DNA from: Klenkia marina
GTDB lineage: Bacteria > Actinomycetota > Actinomycetes > Mycobacteriales > Geodermatophilaceae
DNA length: 64,000 nt
Direction: 5' to 3'
Assembly (NCBI RefSeq): GCF_900101025.1
Contig: NZ_FMUH01000005.1
Span: 310,001 to 374,000, forward strand
Shown: positions 52,717 to 62,621 of the stretch, piece after piece
How the letters are laid out: every line of letters begins with the position of its first letter
How positions within the stretch are numbered: the first letter of the stretch is position 1
The notes under the pieces: generated by a model
What the model saw: the letters and a program-made list of their open reading frames with translations, nothing else
The model's database searches: none
Told to the model about the DNA's origin: nothing
Program-made: the position numbers and the translations under genes

Positions 52717-53148
52717 TCAGGCGCGCGACACGTAGGCGATCGGGCCCTCGATCTGCACGATGCGCACGACCTGGCCGACGTCGTAGGCCTCGCCGTCGAG
52801 CTGGGTGCGGGCCGACCACTCGTCGTGGCCCATGCGCACCTGGCCCGCGGTGCCGGTGACGCGTTCGCTGACCTCGGCGGTGCGGCCGACGTAGACCTCG
52901 ACACCGTCGATCTGCTCGGGGGTGCGCTGGGTGAGGTGGCGCTTCGCGACCGGCCGGACGACCAGCAGCAGCCCCAGCGACACGACGACGAACGCCGCCA
53001 CCTGCAGCCAGACCGCGCCACCCAGCAGCGCGACGCCCATGCCGCCGAGCGCCCCGCCGGCGAGCATCAGCAGCACGAGGTCCAGGCTGGCCACCTCGCC
53101 CGCGGTGAACAGGCCGGCCGCGATCAACCACAGCAACCACGCACCCAT
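52717..53148 (-). CDS. NfeD-family protein
   Basis: 143 residues. Three to four membrane helices in the first 70 residues (WLLWLIAAGLFTAGE), then an OB-like domain, VYVGRTAEVSERVTGTAGQV, to the end. Truncated form without the ClpP-like domain, the usual partner of SPFH proteins. The SPFH gene lies 78 bp downstream. Confidence 0.9.
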   Translation of the reverse strand: MGAWLLWLIAAGLFTAGEVASLDLVLLMLAGGALGGMGVALLGGAVWLQVAAFVVVSLGLLLVVRPVAKRHLTQRTPEQIDGVEVYVGRTAEVSERVTGTAGQVRMGHDEWSARTQLDGEAYDVGQVVRIVQIEGPIAYVSRA

Positions 53149-53189
53149 GGCCCGAGTCTGGCAGAGCGGCACCCGCCCTGGGGGCCGCC

Positions 53190-53195
53190 TACCCT
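53190..53195 (+). promoter_or_regulatory. -10 element of a leaderless promoter (53203 gene)
   Basis: TACCCT ends 7 nt before the GTG at 53203. Confidence 0.55.
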
Positions 53196-53202
53196 CGACC
53201 GG

Positions 53203-53955
53203 GTGCCCGATCTCAGGACCCGCCGCGCCGCCGGTGACCCCGCTGGACGCCTGGCCGCCTGGTCCACCGCCTGGCTGGGTGGCCGGGTGCCCTACGACGA
53301 CGCCCTCGAGGCGGTGACCGGCGAGCGGGCGCACGTGGTGCTCGGCCCCGGCGCCCCCCGACCCCTGGGTGAGGTGCTGACGTCGCTGCGCGGCCGCGGC
53401 GAGCGCCGCCTGCGCCTCGTGCTGCCGGTGCCCGGCGACGTGCACGGCCTGCCGCCGCTGCCCGGGCTGGCCGCCGACGCCGTCGAGGCGGGCCAGGCCG
53501 TCGTGGGCGACTCGCTGGTCCTGCTCCCGTCTGCCGCGACCACCGAGACGGTGCAGTGGACGGCGCTCGACCTGCCCGCCGGCTGCCTGGCCCCGCCGCC
53601 GGTCGAGGGCACCCTGCGCGCCTTGTCCGGCCGGCTCGACCTGGCCGTCGGCGACGCCGCCCGCACCCTGGCCGGGCTGGACCTGGCCCGCTGGCACCCC
53701 GAGGTCCCCGCGCTGCTCGCCGGGCTGGCCGGCCGCGCCGAGGACCCGGGCCTCCCGCCCGACACCGACCCGGTGGCGGTCTCGGTGCTCACCCGCGCCC
53801 GCCGGCTGGCCACCGTGCTCGACCTGGCGCTGGCGGACTCCCCCGGAGCCGCCGTCACCGCGGGTCAGATGGCCGCGCGGGAGGACGCCCTGCGCCCGCT
53901 CGGCGACGCCGTCCGTGAGGCCACCACCGCCGTCTGGAACTGGCTCCCCCGCTAG
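53203..53955 (+). CDS. Hypothetical protein
   Basis: 250 residues, soluble. RLAAWSTAWLGGRVPYDDAL and LRGRGERRLRLVLPVPGDVH look conserved, but I recognise no family. GTG start follows TACCCT by 7 nt. Between NfeD (divergent) and ferrochelatase (convergent). Confidence 0.75.
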   Translation: MPDLRTRRAAGDPAGRLAAWSTAWLGGRVPYDDALEAVTGERAHVVLGPGAPRPLGEVLTSLRGRGERRLRLVLPVPGDVHGLPPLPGLAADAVEAGQAVVGDSLVLLPSAATTETVQWTALDLPAGCLAPPPVEGTLRALSGRLDLAVGDAARTLAGLDLARWHPEVPALLAGLAGRAEDPGLPPDTDPVAVSVLTRARRLATVLDLALADSPGAAVTAGQMAAREDALRPLGDAVREATTAVWNWLPR

Positions 53956-53979
53956 CCGCCCCACCGCCTGGCGGGTGGG

Positions 53980-55167
53980 TCAGCCGGCGGACGGCCGGGC
54001 GGCGTCGGGGCGCCCTGCGGGGCGCTGGACGAAGCAGCAGCTGGCCGGGCAGTTGGTGCCCAGCCGCGGCTCGCCCCCGGCCCGGCGCTCGGCGAGCAGC
54101 TCGACCAGCGAGCGCACGAACGCCGGGTGGGTGCCCGCCGTCGCCGCCCGGGCGAAGGCGAGCCCGAGCTCCTCCGCGGTCTCCTTCGCCTCGTTGTCGA
54201 GGTCCCAGATCACCTCGAGGTGGTCGGAGATGAACCCCACCGGGAAGACCACGACCGCCTTCTCCCCCGCGGCGGACAGCGCCTGCAGGTGGTCGTTGAC
54301 GTCGGGCTCGAGCCACGGCACCGACGGCGGGCCCGACCGCGACTGCCACACCAGGTCGAACGACCGTCCCGGCGCCACGCGGTCGACGGTCAGCCGCGCG
54401 GCCGTCTCGAGCTCGCGCTCGTAGGTGTGGCCCTGCGGCCCGGCGACGTCGGCCATGGCGTTCGGGATGCTGTGCGCGGTGGCGACCAGTCGCGCGCCGT
54501 CGCGCAGGTCGGCGGGCAGCTCAGCCAGGGCGGCGGCGAGCGCGTCGGCGTTGGCCTTCACGAAGCCCTCGGCGTCGAAGTAGTGCGGCAGCTTCTCCGC
54601 CGTCGGGCCGGTGGGGCCGTCGGGGTCGGACTCGAGCGCGACGCGGGCCCGGGCGACGTCCTCGTGGTACTGCCGGCAGCCGGAGAACGAGGCGTAGGCC
54701 GACGTGGCGAGCACGTAGGCGTGCTCGATGCCGTCGTCGGCCATCTCGCGCCAGACGTCCTCGACGTAGGGCGCCCAGTTGCGGTTGCCCCAGTACACGG
54801 GCAGGTCGACGCCCGCGCCGCGCAGGGCCGCCACCAGCGCCTTGTTCTGCTCGTTGATCGGGCTGACGCCGTCGAAGTGGTGGTAGTGCTCGGCCACCGA
54901 CTCCAGGCGCTCGCGCGGGATGCCCCGGCCACGGGTGACGTTCTCCAGGAACGGCATGACCTGCTCGTGGCCCTCGGGACCGCCGAAGCCGAGCACGAGC
55001 AGAGCCTCGCGCCGCCCGGCCGGGGCCGGCTCGGCGCCCGGGACGACGCCGCCGTTGTTGCGGGCGGCCAGCGAGGGCTCGGCGTCAGGACGCTGCCCCT
55101 CGGGGGTGATCGACACCCCGTCGGGCAGCGGGTGGGCGGGTCGTGCGGGCAGGAGCTGTTCGGTCAC
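53980..55167 (-). CDS. cpfC: Coproporphyrin III ferrochelatase (HemH/CpfC), Fe-S type
   Basis: 395 residues. Ferrochelatase core: LLVLGFGGPEGHEQVMPFLE, HFDGVSPINEQNKAL, YWGNRNWAPYVEDV, TAHSIPNAMAD and GFISDHLEVIWDLDNEAKE with the catalytic His. Cysteines for the [2Fe-2S] cluster are at FSGCRQYHED and the C-terminal NCPASCC, as in mycobacteria. A 45-residue extension precedes the core. Inserts iron into coproporphyrin III in the actinobacterial haem route. GTG start at 55167. Confidence 0.93.
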   Translation of the reverse strand: MTEQLLPARPAHPLPDGVSITPEGQRPDAEPSLAARNNGGVVPGAEPAPAGRREALLVLGFGGPEGHEQVMPFLENVTRGRGIPRERLESVAEHYHHFDGVSPINEQNKALVAALRGAGVDLPVYWGNRNWAPYVEDVWREMADDGIEHAYVLATSAYASFSGCRQYHEDVARARVALESDPDGPTGPTAEKLPHYFDAEGFVKANADALAAALAELPADLRDGARLVATAHSIPNAMADVAGPQGHTYERELETAARLTVDRVAPGRSFDLVWQSRSGPPSVPWLEPDVNDHLQALSAAGEKAVVVFPVGFISDHLEVIWDLDNEAKETAEELGLAFARAATAGTHPAFVRSLVELLAERRAGGEPRLGTNCPASCCFVQRPAGRPDAARPSAG

Positions 55168-55174
55168 CGCCCAG

Positions 55175-55951
55175 TCATACCCCGACGGCGTGGAACCCGC
55201 CGTCCACGTGCACGATCTCACCCGTGGTCGCGGGGAACCACTCGCTCAGCAGCGCCACGATGGCCTTGCCCGAGGGCTCGGTGTCGGTGACCGACCAGCC
55301 CAGCGGGGCCTTGGCCTCCCAGGCCTCCTCGAACTGCGAGCTGCCCGGGATCGACTTCATCGCCATCGTGCGCAGCGGGCCGGCGGCGACCAGGTTCACC
55401 CGGACGCCGTCGGGGCCCAGCTCGCGGGCCAGGTAGCGGGAGGTGGACTCCAGCGCGGCCTTGGCCGCCCCCATCCAGCCGTAGACCGGCCAGGCGACGG
55501 TGGCGTCGAAGGTGAGCCCCACGACCGAGGCCCGCTCGCCGAACAGCGGGCGGCAGGCCTGCGTCAGCGACGCCAGCGACCACGTGGAGACCTGGAACGC
55601 GGTGGCGGCGTGCTCCCACGCGACCTCGGGGAAGCCCTCGCCCATGGCCTCCTGCGGGGCGAACCCGATGGAGTGCACGACACCGTCGAGCTGGGCACCC
55701 TCGGGCATGACCTCGCGCAGCCGGTCGGCCAGCGTGGCCAGGTGCTCGGTGTTGGTGACGTCGAGCTCGACCACCGCGGCCTCCTGCGGGAGCCGCTTCG
55801 CGATGCGCTGGCACAGGCTGAGCGCCCGGCCGAAGTTCGACAGGATCACCGTGGCGCCCTGCTCCTGCGCGATGCGCGCCGCCGAGAAGGCGATCGACGC
55901 CTCGGTCAGCACGCCTGCGATCAGGACCGTCTTGCCCTCGAGGATGCCCAT
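55175..55951 (-). CDS. fabI: Enoyl-ACP reductase, InhA/FabI type
   Basis: 258 residues. N-terminal LIAGVLTEASIAFSAARIAQ nucleotide-binding segment as in InhA, and the Yx6K active-site pair in VYGWMGAAKAAL with the preceding Phe in FDATVAWP. Reduces enoyl-ACP with NADH in fatty acid elongation. Lies 2 bp after fabG, the same order as mycobacterial fabG1-inhA. It overlaps no other gene; ferrochelatase follows after 7 bp. Confidence 0.95.
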   Translation of the reverse strand: MGILEGKTVLIAGVLTEASIAFSAARIAQEQGATVILSNFGRALSLCQRIAKRLPQEAAVVELDVTNTEHLATLADRLREVMPEGAQLDGVVHSIGFAPQEAMGEGFPEVAWEHAATAFQVSTWSLASLTQACRPLFGERASVVGLTFDATVAWPVYGWMGAAKAALESTSRYLARELGPDGVRVNLVAAGPLRTMAMKSIPGSSQFEEAWEAKAPLGWSVTDTEPSGKAIVALLSEWFPATTGEIVHVDGGFHAVGV

Positions 55952-55953
55952 GC

Positions 55954-57029
<1,076 letters not shown>

Positions 57030-57049
<20 letters not shown>

Positions 57050-57380
57050 GGGCCGCCAGGCACACCGCGCCCCAGAACGCGGCGAAGCCCACGACCTTGG
57101 CCTGGGTGTCCCGGCCGCGCAGGGCCACCCCGAGCACGGCGGCGTCACCCCAGTCGCTGGCCACCCGGGCGCCCACGGCGGCCCGTCGCGGCGCACCGGC
57201 CGGGGCGAGCACCATGGCCAGCCCGATGGCGGTGTCCCGGACCCCGACGAGGCGGGTGAGCGTGCGGTTGTCCTGGTTGCGCGACAGGCCGGAGGGTCGC
57301 TGCAGGATCTCGGGCTTCGCGACCAGGGCCATCGAGTAGGCGGCGGTGGCCGCCCCGGTCAGGGTGGTGAGAGCGGGCAC
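57030..57380 (-). CDS. Hypothetical membrane protein
   Basis: 116 residues, three or four short helices with NQDNRTLTRLVGVRDTAIGL between. Not recognised. GTG start with GGAGG 7 nt upstream. Overlaps the end of the STAS-like gene. Confidence 0.65.
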
Positions 57381-57567
57381 GGTAGGTCCTCCGGGAGGTC
57401 GGTCGACGTGGGCTGCCCGCTGGCTGGGGCCCTCGCCACCTACCCGGGCCGGTGGGGAGTACGCGCCCGCGGTCAGGTAGCGCTACGGATGGGCGGCGCC
57501 ACCGCGCCGGGCACCGTGGTCGGGGCGGACGCACCCGGCGTCCGGCGTACCCACGGAGGACGACGTG

Positions 57568-57861
57568 ATGAGCACGAACCCGATGAAGAACAAGAACACC
57601 GCCGCCTTCTTCGCCCAGGCCGCGATCGCGTTCGGGGTGAGCGCAGTGGGCCTGATGATCGGGATCGCCTACCTGCCGCTGGACGTCTGGCAGCGCCTGT
57701 TCCTCGGCATGACCGGCCTGTTCGTCATCACCTCGTCGTTCACGCTCGCGAAGGTCATCCGCGACGCGCAGGAGGGCTCGACCGTGCTGTCGCGGATCGA
57801 CGAGGCCCGGCTGGAGCGGATGCTCGCCGAGCACGACCCGTACCGCGCCCCGCAGCTGTGA
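57568..57861 (+). CDS. YiaAB-type two-helix membrane protein
   Basis: 97 residues. AAFFAQAAIAFGVSAVGLMI and QRLFLGMTGLFVITSSFTLA are the paired helices of the YiaA/YiaB family (PF05360). GGAGG lies 8 nt before the ATG at 57568; the GTG at 57565 is the alternative. Function unknown, often stress-linked. Its last 107 bp overlap the VanZ-like gene on the other strand. Confidence 0.85.
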   Translation: MSTNPMKNKNTAAFFAQAAIAFGVSAVGLMIGIAYLPLDVWQRLFLGMTGLFVITSSFTLAKVIRDAQEGSTVLSRIDEARLERMLAEHDPYRAPQL

Positions 57862-58315
57862 GCGCGAGCCAGCCCAGCACGGCGCCCAGCACCGCGCCGG
57901 TGGAGTTGGCGACCCAGTCACCTGTGTCGCAGGCCCGCCCGAGCAGCGGGACGACCGCCTGCACCAGCTCGATCGCCGCCGACAGCACCGACGCACCGAC
58001 CGCGGCGACGACGGGCCGGCGCCACGCGGCGGTCGCCACCAGCACCGGGACGGCGAACAGCAGCACGTTGGCCAGCGGCTCGACGGCACCGAGGTCGGGC
58101 CACCCGGTCGCGACGGCACAGCGCACCCCGCCGTCGGTCGGCCAGGCCGGGGCCAGCGTGAGGACCACCACGGGCACCGCTGCGAGCAGCGCGAGCCGCC
58201 GGGCGGTGCGGGGTCGCCCGGCCAGCCAGGCGGCCAGCGGTGGGCCGAGCACGAGCAGGGCGACCAGGCCCGCCGTCGTCGTCCAGCTGTGCGCGATCAG
58301 CCAGCTGGTGGTCAC
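57755..58315 (-). CDS. VanZ-like membrane protein
   Basis: 186 residues. Four to five helices, with LAPAWPTDGGVRC and the VanZ-type ELVQAVVPLLGRACDTGDWV then NSTGAVLGAVLGW. Tail after residue 155 is Arg/Ala-rich and lies inside the YiaAB coding region, so the true end of useful sequence is about there. GTG start. Confidence 0.75.
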   Translation of the reverse strand: MTTSWLIAHSWTTTAGLVALLVLGPPLAAWLAGRPRTARRLALLAAVPVVVLTLAPAWPTDGGVRCAVATGWPDLGAVEPLANVLLFAVPVLVATAAWRRPVVAAVGASVLSAAIELVQAVVPLLGRACDTGDWVANSTGAVLGAVLGWLALTAAGRGTGRARRASAPAGPRRSATARSSPPARRG

Positions 58316-58418
58316 GGGGACCCGCGGTGGTCGGTCATGACCCGAGCCTCGCCGCCGCCGGCGTCGCGCACATCCACCTGCGGTGCCGACCGGGCTCCAC
58401 CCGTGGGGGGAGCGCGAC

Positions 58419-59639
58419 TCAGCCGGCGCGGCGGGTGCGGGACGCCTCGGCGAGCTCGGCCAGCAGCGCTTCGGTGGTGGGCAGGTCGACGCAGGCGTCG
58501 GTGACGCTCTGGCCGTAGGCGAGGGCGCCGGGCGCCGTCCGGTCGAGGTCCTGACGGCCGGCGACCAGGTTGCTCTCGACCATCACCCCGCGGATGCCCT
58601 GCTCGCCGCCGGCGATCTGCCCGGCCAGGTCGCGCACCACCTGGATCTGGCGCAGGTGGTCCTTCTGGCTGTTCCCGTGCGAGGCGTCGACGACCAGCAC
58701 CTCGGGCAGCCCGCGGGCGGCCAGCCGGCGCTTGGTGTCGGCGACGTGCGCGGCGGAGTAGTTCGGGCCCTGGGCGTCCCCGCGCAGGATGACGTGCCCG
58801 GTGTCGTTGCCGGTCGTGCCCAGCTGCGCGGACACCCCGTGCCGGTCGACGCCGAGGAAGTCGTGGCCGGACCGCGCCGAGATGATCGCCGAGACGGCGA
58901 CGTCGATGCTGCCCTCGGGCGAGTTCTTGAACCCGACCACGGAGGAGAAGCCCGAGACGCGCTCACGGGCGGTCTGGTCGGTGACGTTGCGGGCACCGAC
59001 GCCGTTGTAGGTGACCAGGCCGTCGACGTACTGCGGCGTGAGCGCGTTCAGCGGCTCGGCCGCGACCGGGACGCCGAGCCCGGTGATCTCGGCCATGAGC
59101 ATGCGGGTGGCGACCAGGCCGACGCTGATCCGGCTGGACCCGTCGAGGAACGGGTCGTAGGCGAAGCCCTTCCAGTCGACCTCGGTGCGCGGCTTCTCGG
59201 TGTAGGTGCGCATGACGATCTCGAGGTCCGCGCCGTGCCGCTCGCGCATCGCGGCCAGGAACTGCGCGTACTCCAGCGCGGCCACCGGGTCGTGGATCGA
59301 GCAGGGGCCGGCGATGACGGCCAGCCGGTCGTCGGCCCCGCGGACGACGTCGCCCACCGCCCGCCGTCCGGCTCTCGTCGTGGCGGCCGACGCCGCCGTC
59401 AGCGGGACCAGTGCGGCGACCGCGGCCGGGGTGACGACGGCGCTGGCGCCGGTGATCCGCTGGTCGACCAGGTCGCCGGGGTCCACGGCGTCACCCGGTG
59501 CGATGCCCAGGGCCGCCTGGACAGCGGGCAGCAGCTCGGCGTGCGTGGCGTCGACCCGGTCGTTGACCCGCTGCTGCACCTCGAGCAGCGCCTCGGCAAT
59601 GCGGGTGGCGGTGGGCAGGAGCTCCTCGGGCGCAGGCAC
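58419..59639 (-). CDS. aroG: 3-deoxy-7-phosphoheptulonate (DAHP) synthase, class I
   Basis: 406 residues. The TIM barrel shows AGPCSIHD, TEKPRTEVDWKGFAYDPF, VGFKNSPEGSIDVAVSAI, LRGDAQGPNYS, VVDASHGNSQKDH and GVMVESNLVAG, the class I signature set. An N-terminal extension of about 85 residues precedes the barrel. First step of aromatic amino acid synthesis; allosteric control cannot be read from sequence. GTG start 8 nt after TAACCT, hence leaderless. Confidence 0.95.
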   Translation of the reverse strand: MPAPEELLPTATRIAEALLEVQQRVNDRVDATHAELLPAVQAALGIAPGDAVDPGDLVDQRITGASAVVTPAAVAALVPLTAASAATTRAGRRAVGDVVRGADDRLAVIAGPCSIHDPVAALEYAQFLAAMRERHGADLEIVMRTYTEKPRTEVDWKGFAYDPFLDGSSRISVGLVATRMLMAEITGLGVPVAAEPLNALTPQYVDGLVTYNGVGARNVTDQTARERVSGFSSVVGFKNSPEGSIDVAVSAIISARSGHDFLGVDRHGVSAQLGTTGNDTGHVILRGDAQGPNYSAAHVADTKRRLAARGLPEVLVVDASHGNSQKDHLRQIQVVRDLAGQIAGGEQGIRGVMVESNLVAGRQDLDRTAPGALAYGQSVTDACVDLPTTEALLAELAEASRTRRAG

Positions 59640-59647
59640 GGGGGGCG

Positions 59648-59653
59648 AGGTTA
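59648..59653 (-). promoter_or_regulatory. -10 element of a leaderless promoter (aroG)
   Basis: TAACCT on the minus strand ends 8 nt before the GTG at 59639. Confidence 0.55.
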
Positions 59654-59714
59654 CCGGCTCGGGCCACGCGGCCCGGACCGCTTGGTGCCTGCAACGACCT
59701 GCGAGCCTGGGACC

Positions 59715-61130
59715 GTGACCACGACTGCCCCACCCCGCGCCCTGGTTCCGGTCCTGGTCTTCGTGGGCACCGTCGTCGCGGTCATCAGCAGCCTCGGGGC
59801 GCCGCTGGTCCCGGCGATCGCCGCCTCGACCGGGGCGACGCTGCCCGACGCCCAGTGGGCGCTCACGGTGACCCTCCTGGTCGGGGCGGTCGCCACCCCC
59901 GTGGTCGGCCGCCTGGGCGACGGCCCGCACCGGCGCACGGTCGTGCTCGTCGTCCTGGGCGTGGTCACCGTCGGCGGGGTGCTGGCGGCCCTGCCGCTGG
60001 GCCTGGGGTGGCTGGTCGCCGGCCGCGGTCTGCAGGGGGTCGGGCTCGGCCTGACGCCGCTGGCGATGGCCACGGCGCGGGAGGCGCTCGAGGGTGAGCG
60101 CTCGCGTGCCACGGTGGCCGCGCTGTCCATCACCGTGGTCGCCGGACTGGGGGTCGGCTACCCGCTCGCCGGTCTCGTCGCCGAGCTCGGCGGCGTCCAC
60201 GCCGCCTTCTGGGCCGGCGCCGCCGTGAGCGCGGCCGCGCTGGTGGCCTCGGCGGCGGTGCTGCCGCGCTCGCGTACGTCGACCACGCGCTCCCTGGACG
60301 TCGTCGGCGCCCTGCTGCTGGGCGCCGGGTTGGCCGGCGTGCTCCTCGGCCTCGGCGAGGCCGAGGCGTGGGGCTGGACGTCGGTGCGCACCTGGGGGCT
60401 GATCGTCGGGTCCCTCGTGGTGCTGGCGTGCTGGGCCCGGTGGGAACTGCGGACGCCGGCGCCCCTGGTCGACCTGCGCCTCGCCCGTGGGCGCACCGCC
60501 GCCACCGCCCACTCCGCGGCGCTGCTCGTCGGGCTGTCGAACTACCTGCTGCTCGTCACGGTCCCCGTGCTCGTGCAGTCCCCGCGGGCCGGCGGCCCCG
60601 GTCTGGGCCAGTCCGTCCTGGTCGCCGGCCTGGCCCTGCTGCCGTTCTCCGCGGCCAGCGTGCTGGGTGGCCGGCTCGCCCGGGTGCTCTCCGACCGTGG
60701 CCGCAGCTCCGCGGTCCTCCCCGTCGCGGCCGTGGTGCAGGCCGGGGCCTTCGTGCTGTTCGGCCTCCTGCCCCCGGACCTGTGGCAGGTGCTCGTCGTG
60801 ATGGCCGTGGCCGGGCTCGGGGTCGGCGCCGCCTTCGCCGCCTTCCCGGCGATGGTCATCTCCGCCGTGCCCCCGTCGGAGACCGGCAGCGCCACCAGCC
60901 TCAACCAGGTGCTGCGCTACGTGGGCTTCGCGCTCGGCAGCGCGGTGGCCGCCACCGTCCTGGCGGCCGCCACACCCAGCGGCGCCGTCGAGCCCGGGCG
61001 CGCCGGCTACGCCACGATCGCCGTCCTCGGGGCAGCGGTCTGCCTGCTGACCGCCGTCGTCGCCCGGCTGCTCCCGCGCGCCGCGCGACCCCCGCTCCCG
61101 GTGGTCCGCAGCGGTGCACCGCGTTCTTGA
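59715..61130 (+). CDS. MFS transporter, DHA2-like drug efflux type
   Basis: 471 residues, 13-14 helices with VVGRLGDGPHRRTVVL motif A and the GRGLQGVGLGLTPLAMATAR motif-C region typical of the 14-helix EmrB/QacA group. GTG start. The stop codon is inside the first TetR operator (61129-61140). Efflux of an unknown compound is likely. Confidence 0.85.
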   Translation: MTTTAPPRALVPVLVFVGTVVAVISSLGAPLVPAIAASTGATLPDAQWALTVTLLVGAVATPVVGRLGDGPHRRTVVLVVLGVVTVGGVLAALPLGLGWLVAGRGLQGVGLGLTPLAMATAREALEGERSRATVAALSITVVAGLGVGYPLAGLVAELGGVHAAFWAGAAVSAAALVASAAVLPRSRTSTTRSLDVVGALLLGAGLAGVLLGLGEAEAWGWTSVRTWGLIVGSLVVLACWARWELRTPAPLVDLRLARGRTAATAHSAALLVGLSNYLLLVTVPVLVQSPRAGGPGLGQSVLVAGLALLPFSAASVLGGRLARVLSDRGRSSAVLPVAAVVQAGAFVLFGLLPPDLWQVLVVMAVAGLGVGAAFAAFPAMVISAVPPSETGSATSLNQVLRYVGFALGSAVAATVLAAATPSGAVEPGRAGYATIAVLGAAVCLLTAVVARLLPRAARPPLPVVRSGAPRS

Positions 61131-61156
61131 CCGTTCGGTCCACATCGGCGTACGTT
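61127..61156 (+). promoter_or_regulatory. Promoter of the SDR/TetR pair
   Basis: TTGACC (61127-61132), 18-bp spacer, TACGTT (61151-61156). Operator 1 overlaps the -35 and operator 2 lies just past the -10. Confidence 0.6.
61129..61140. promoter_or_regulatory. TetR-type operator 1
   Basis: GACCGTTCGGTC, near-palindromic. Repeated 31 bp downstream with one change. Confidence 0.7.
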
Positions 61157-61159
61157 CGG

Positions 61160-61171
61160 GACCGTTCAGTC
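61160..61171. promoter_or_regulatory. TetR-type operator 2
   Basis: GACCGTTCAGTC, 31 bp after operator 1 (about three helical turns), so both sites face the same side of DNA. Confidence 0.7.
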
Positions 61172-61195
61172 AACAACCCCTGATCGGAGATCACC

Positions 61196-61942
61196 ATGAG
61201 TGCAGCACTGGCCGGCCGGACCGCCCTCGTGACCGGCGGGACGTCGGGGATCGGCCTGGCCGTCGTCCGCCGCTTCGTCGCCGAGGGCGCCCACGTGGTC
61301 GTCACCGGACGGCGTCCGGAGCAGCTCGACGCCGTGGCGGCCGAGCTCGGCGACGCGGTGACCACCGTCCGCGCCGATGCCTCCGACCCCGCCGACGTGG
61401 CCGCGCTGTTCGAGGCCGTCGCCGCCCGAGGCACCGGCCTGGACGCCGTGCACGTCAACGCCGGGGTCGGCGAGCTCAAGCCGCTGGCCGAGGTCACCCC
61501 CGAGGACGTCGACACCGCCTTCGGCACGAACGTGCGCGGCACCGTCCTCACCGTGCAGGGGGCGCTGCCCTTCCTGGTCGAGGGGGCCGCCGTCGTCGTC
61601 ACCGGGTCCACCGCCGCATCGGGGACCGAGCCCGGCTTCGGCCTCTACGGCGGGTCCAAGGCGGCCATCGCCACCATGACCCGCACCTGGGCCGCCGAGC
61701 TCGCCCCGCGCGGCGTGCGCATCAACACCGTCGTGCCTGGGCCGACCGAGACCCCCGGGCTGAAGGGCCTGGTCCCCGGCGGGGGCGACGCCCTGGTCGA
61801 GCAGATCGCGGCCGGTCTGCCCTTCGGTCGCTTGCTGCGCCCCGAGGAGGTCGCGGCCGCCGTGCTGTTCCTGGTGTCCGACCAGAGCTCGGGCATGACC
61901 GGCAGCGAGCTCCTCGTCGACGGCGGGGCCACGATCGCCTGA
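61196..61942 (+). CDS. Short-chain dehydrogenase/reductase
   Basis: 248 residues, complete SDR: VTGGTSGIG, NAGVGELKPLAEV, catalytic Ser in VTGSTAAS and YGGSK. CGGAG precedes the ATG. Followed by the TetR gene and preceded by TetR operators, so its expression is probably induced by the regulator's ligand. Substrate unknown. Confidence 0.93.
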   Translation: MSAALAGRTALVTGGTSGIGLAVVRRFVAEGAHVVVTGRRPEQLDAVAAELGDAVTTVRADASDPADVAALFEAVAARGTGLDAVHVNAGVGELKPLAEVTPEDVDTAFGTNVRGTVLTVQGALPFLVEGAAVVVTGSTAASGTEPGFGLYGGSKAAIATMTRTWAAELAPRGVRINTVVPGPTETPGLKGLVPGGGDALVEQIAAGLPFGRLLRPEEVAAAVLFLVSDQSSGMTGSELLVDGGATIA

Positions 61943-61988
61943 GGCACCGTGCCGCAGGATGGGCGACACCCGCGACCAGGAGGAGACC

Positions 61989-62618
61989 ATGGCCAGACCC
62001 CGCGCCTTCGACGAGGCCGACGTCGTCGCCCGCGCACGCCGGGCCTTCGCCGAGACCGGCTTCGCGGGGACCTCGCTGGACGCGCTGCTGGAGGCGACCG
62101 GCCTGGCCCGGCAGAGCCTCTACAACGCCTTCGGCGGCAAGAAGGAGCTCTTCATGCGCGCCTTCCTCAGCGACACCGCCGAGGCCGTCGACGCCGTGGA
62201 GGCGGTGCGGCACGGGTCGGACAGCCCGATCACCCGCATCCGGGCGCAGCTGGTCAAGGTCGCCGTCGAGCACGGCGGAGCGCAGGCGGCTCCCTCGCTG
62301 TTCTCCCGCACCGCCGTCGAGCTCGCGGCGCGGGACGCCGAGGTCGCCTCGACGGTCGCCACGGCGTTCGGCGCGATGCAGGCGCACTACGCGGCCTGCA
62401 TCGCCGAGGCCCAGGCCGCCGGGGAGGTCGACGCCGAGGCCGACGCCGACGCGCTCGGGGCCTTCTTCGTGGCGCTGATCGAGGGCATGTCGACGCTGGG
62501 CGGCTCCGGCGTCCCCCGCGCCACCCTGCTGCAGATCGGCCTGTCGAGCATGGCGGCCATCCCCGTCACCGCCCTCGGCCGCGACCACCTCGGCACCGAG
62601 GACGGCGACTGGTCCTGA
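61989..62618 (+). CDS. TetR-family transcriptional regulator
   Basis: 209 residues. N-terminal HTH: ARRAFAETGFAGTSLDALLE then TGLARQSLYNAFGGKKELF. Helical ligand-binding domain follows. AGGAGG lies 5-10 nt before the ATG. Co-transcribed with the SDR gene; expected to bind the operators at 61129 and 61160 and so control its own operon. Confidence 0.93.
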   Translation: MARPRAFDEADVVARARRAFAETGFAGTSLDALLEATGLARQSLYNAFGGKKELFMRAFLSDTAEAVDAVEAVRHGSDSPITRIRAQLVKVAVEHGGAQAAPSLFSRTAVELAARDAEVASTVATAFGAMQAHYAACIAEAQAAGEVDAEADADALGAFFVALIEGMSTLGGSGVPRATLLQIGLSSMAAIPVTALGRDHLGTEDGDWS

Positions 62619-62621
62619 ACC

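Noticed and set aside
57466-57490. SigF-like promoter before the YiaAB gene (AGGTAG)
   Set aside because: No GTTT/GTGT box at the required spacing.
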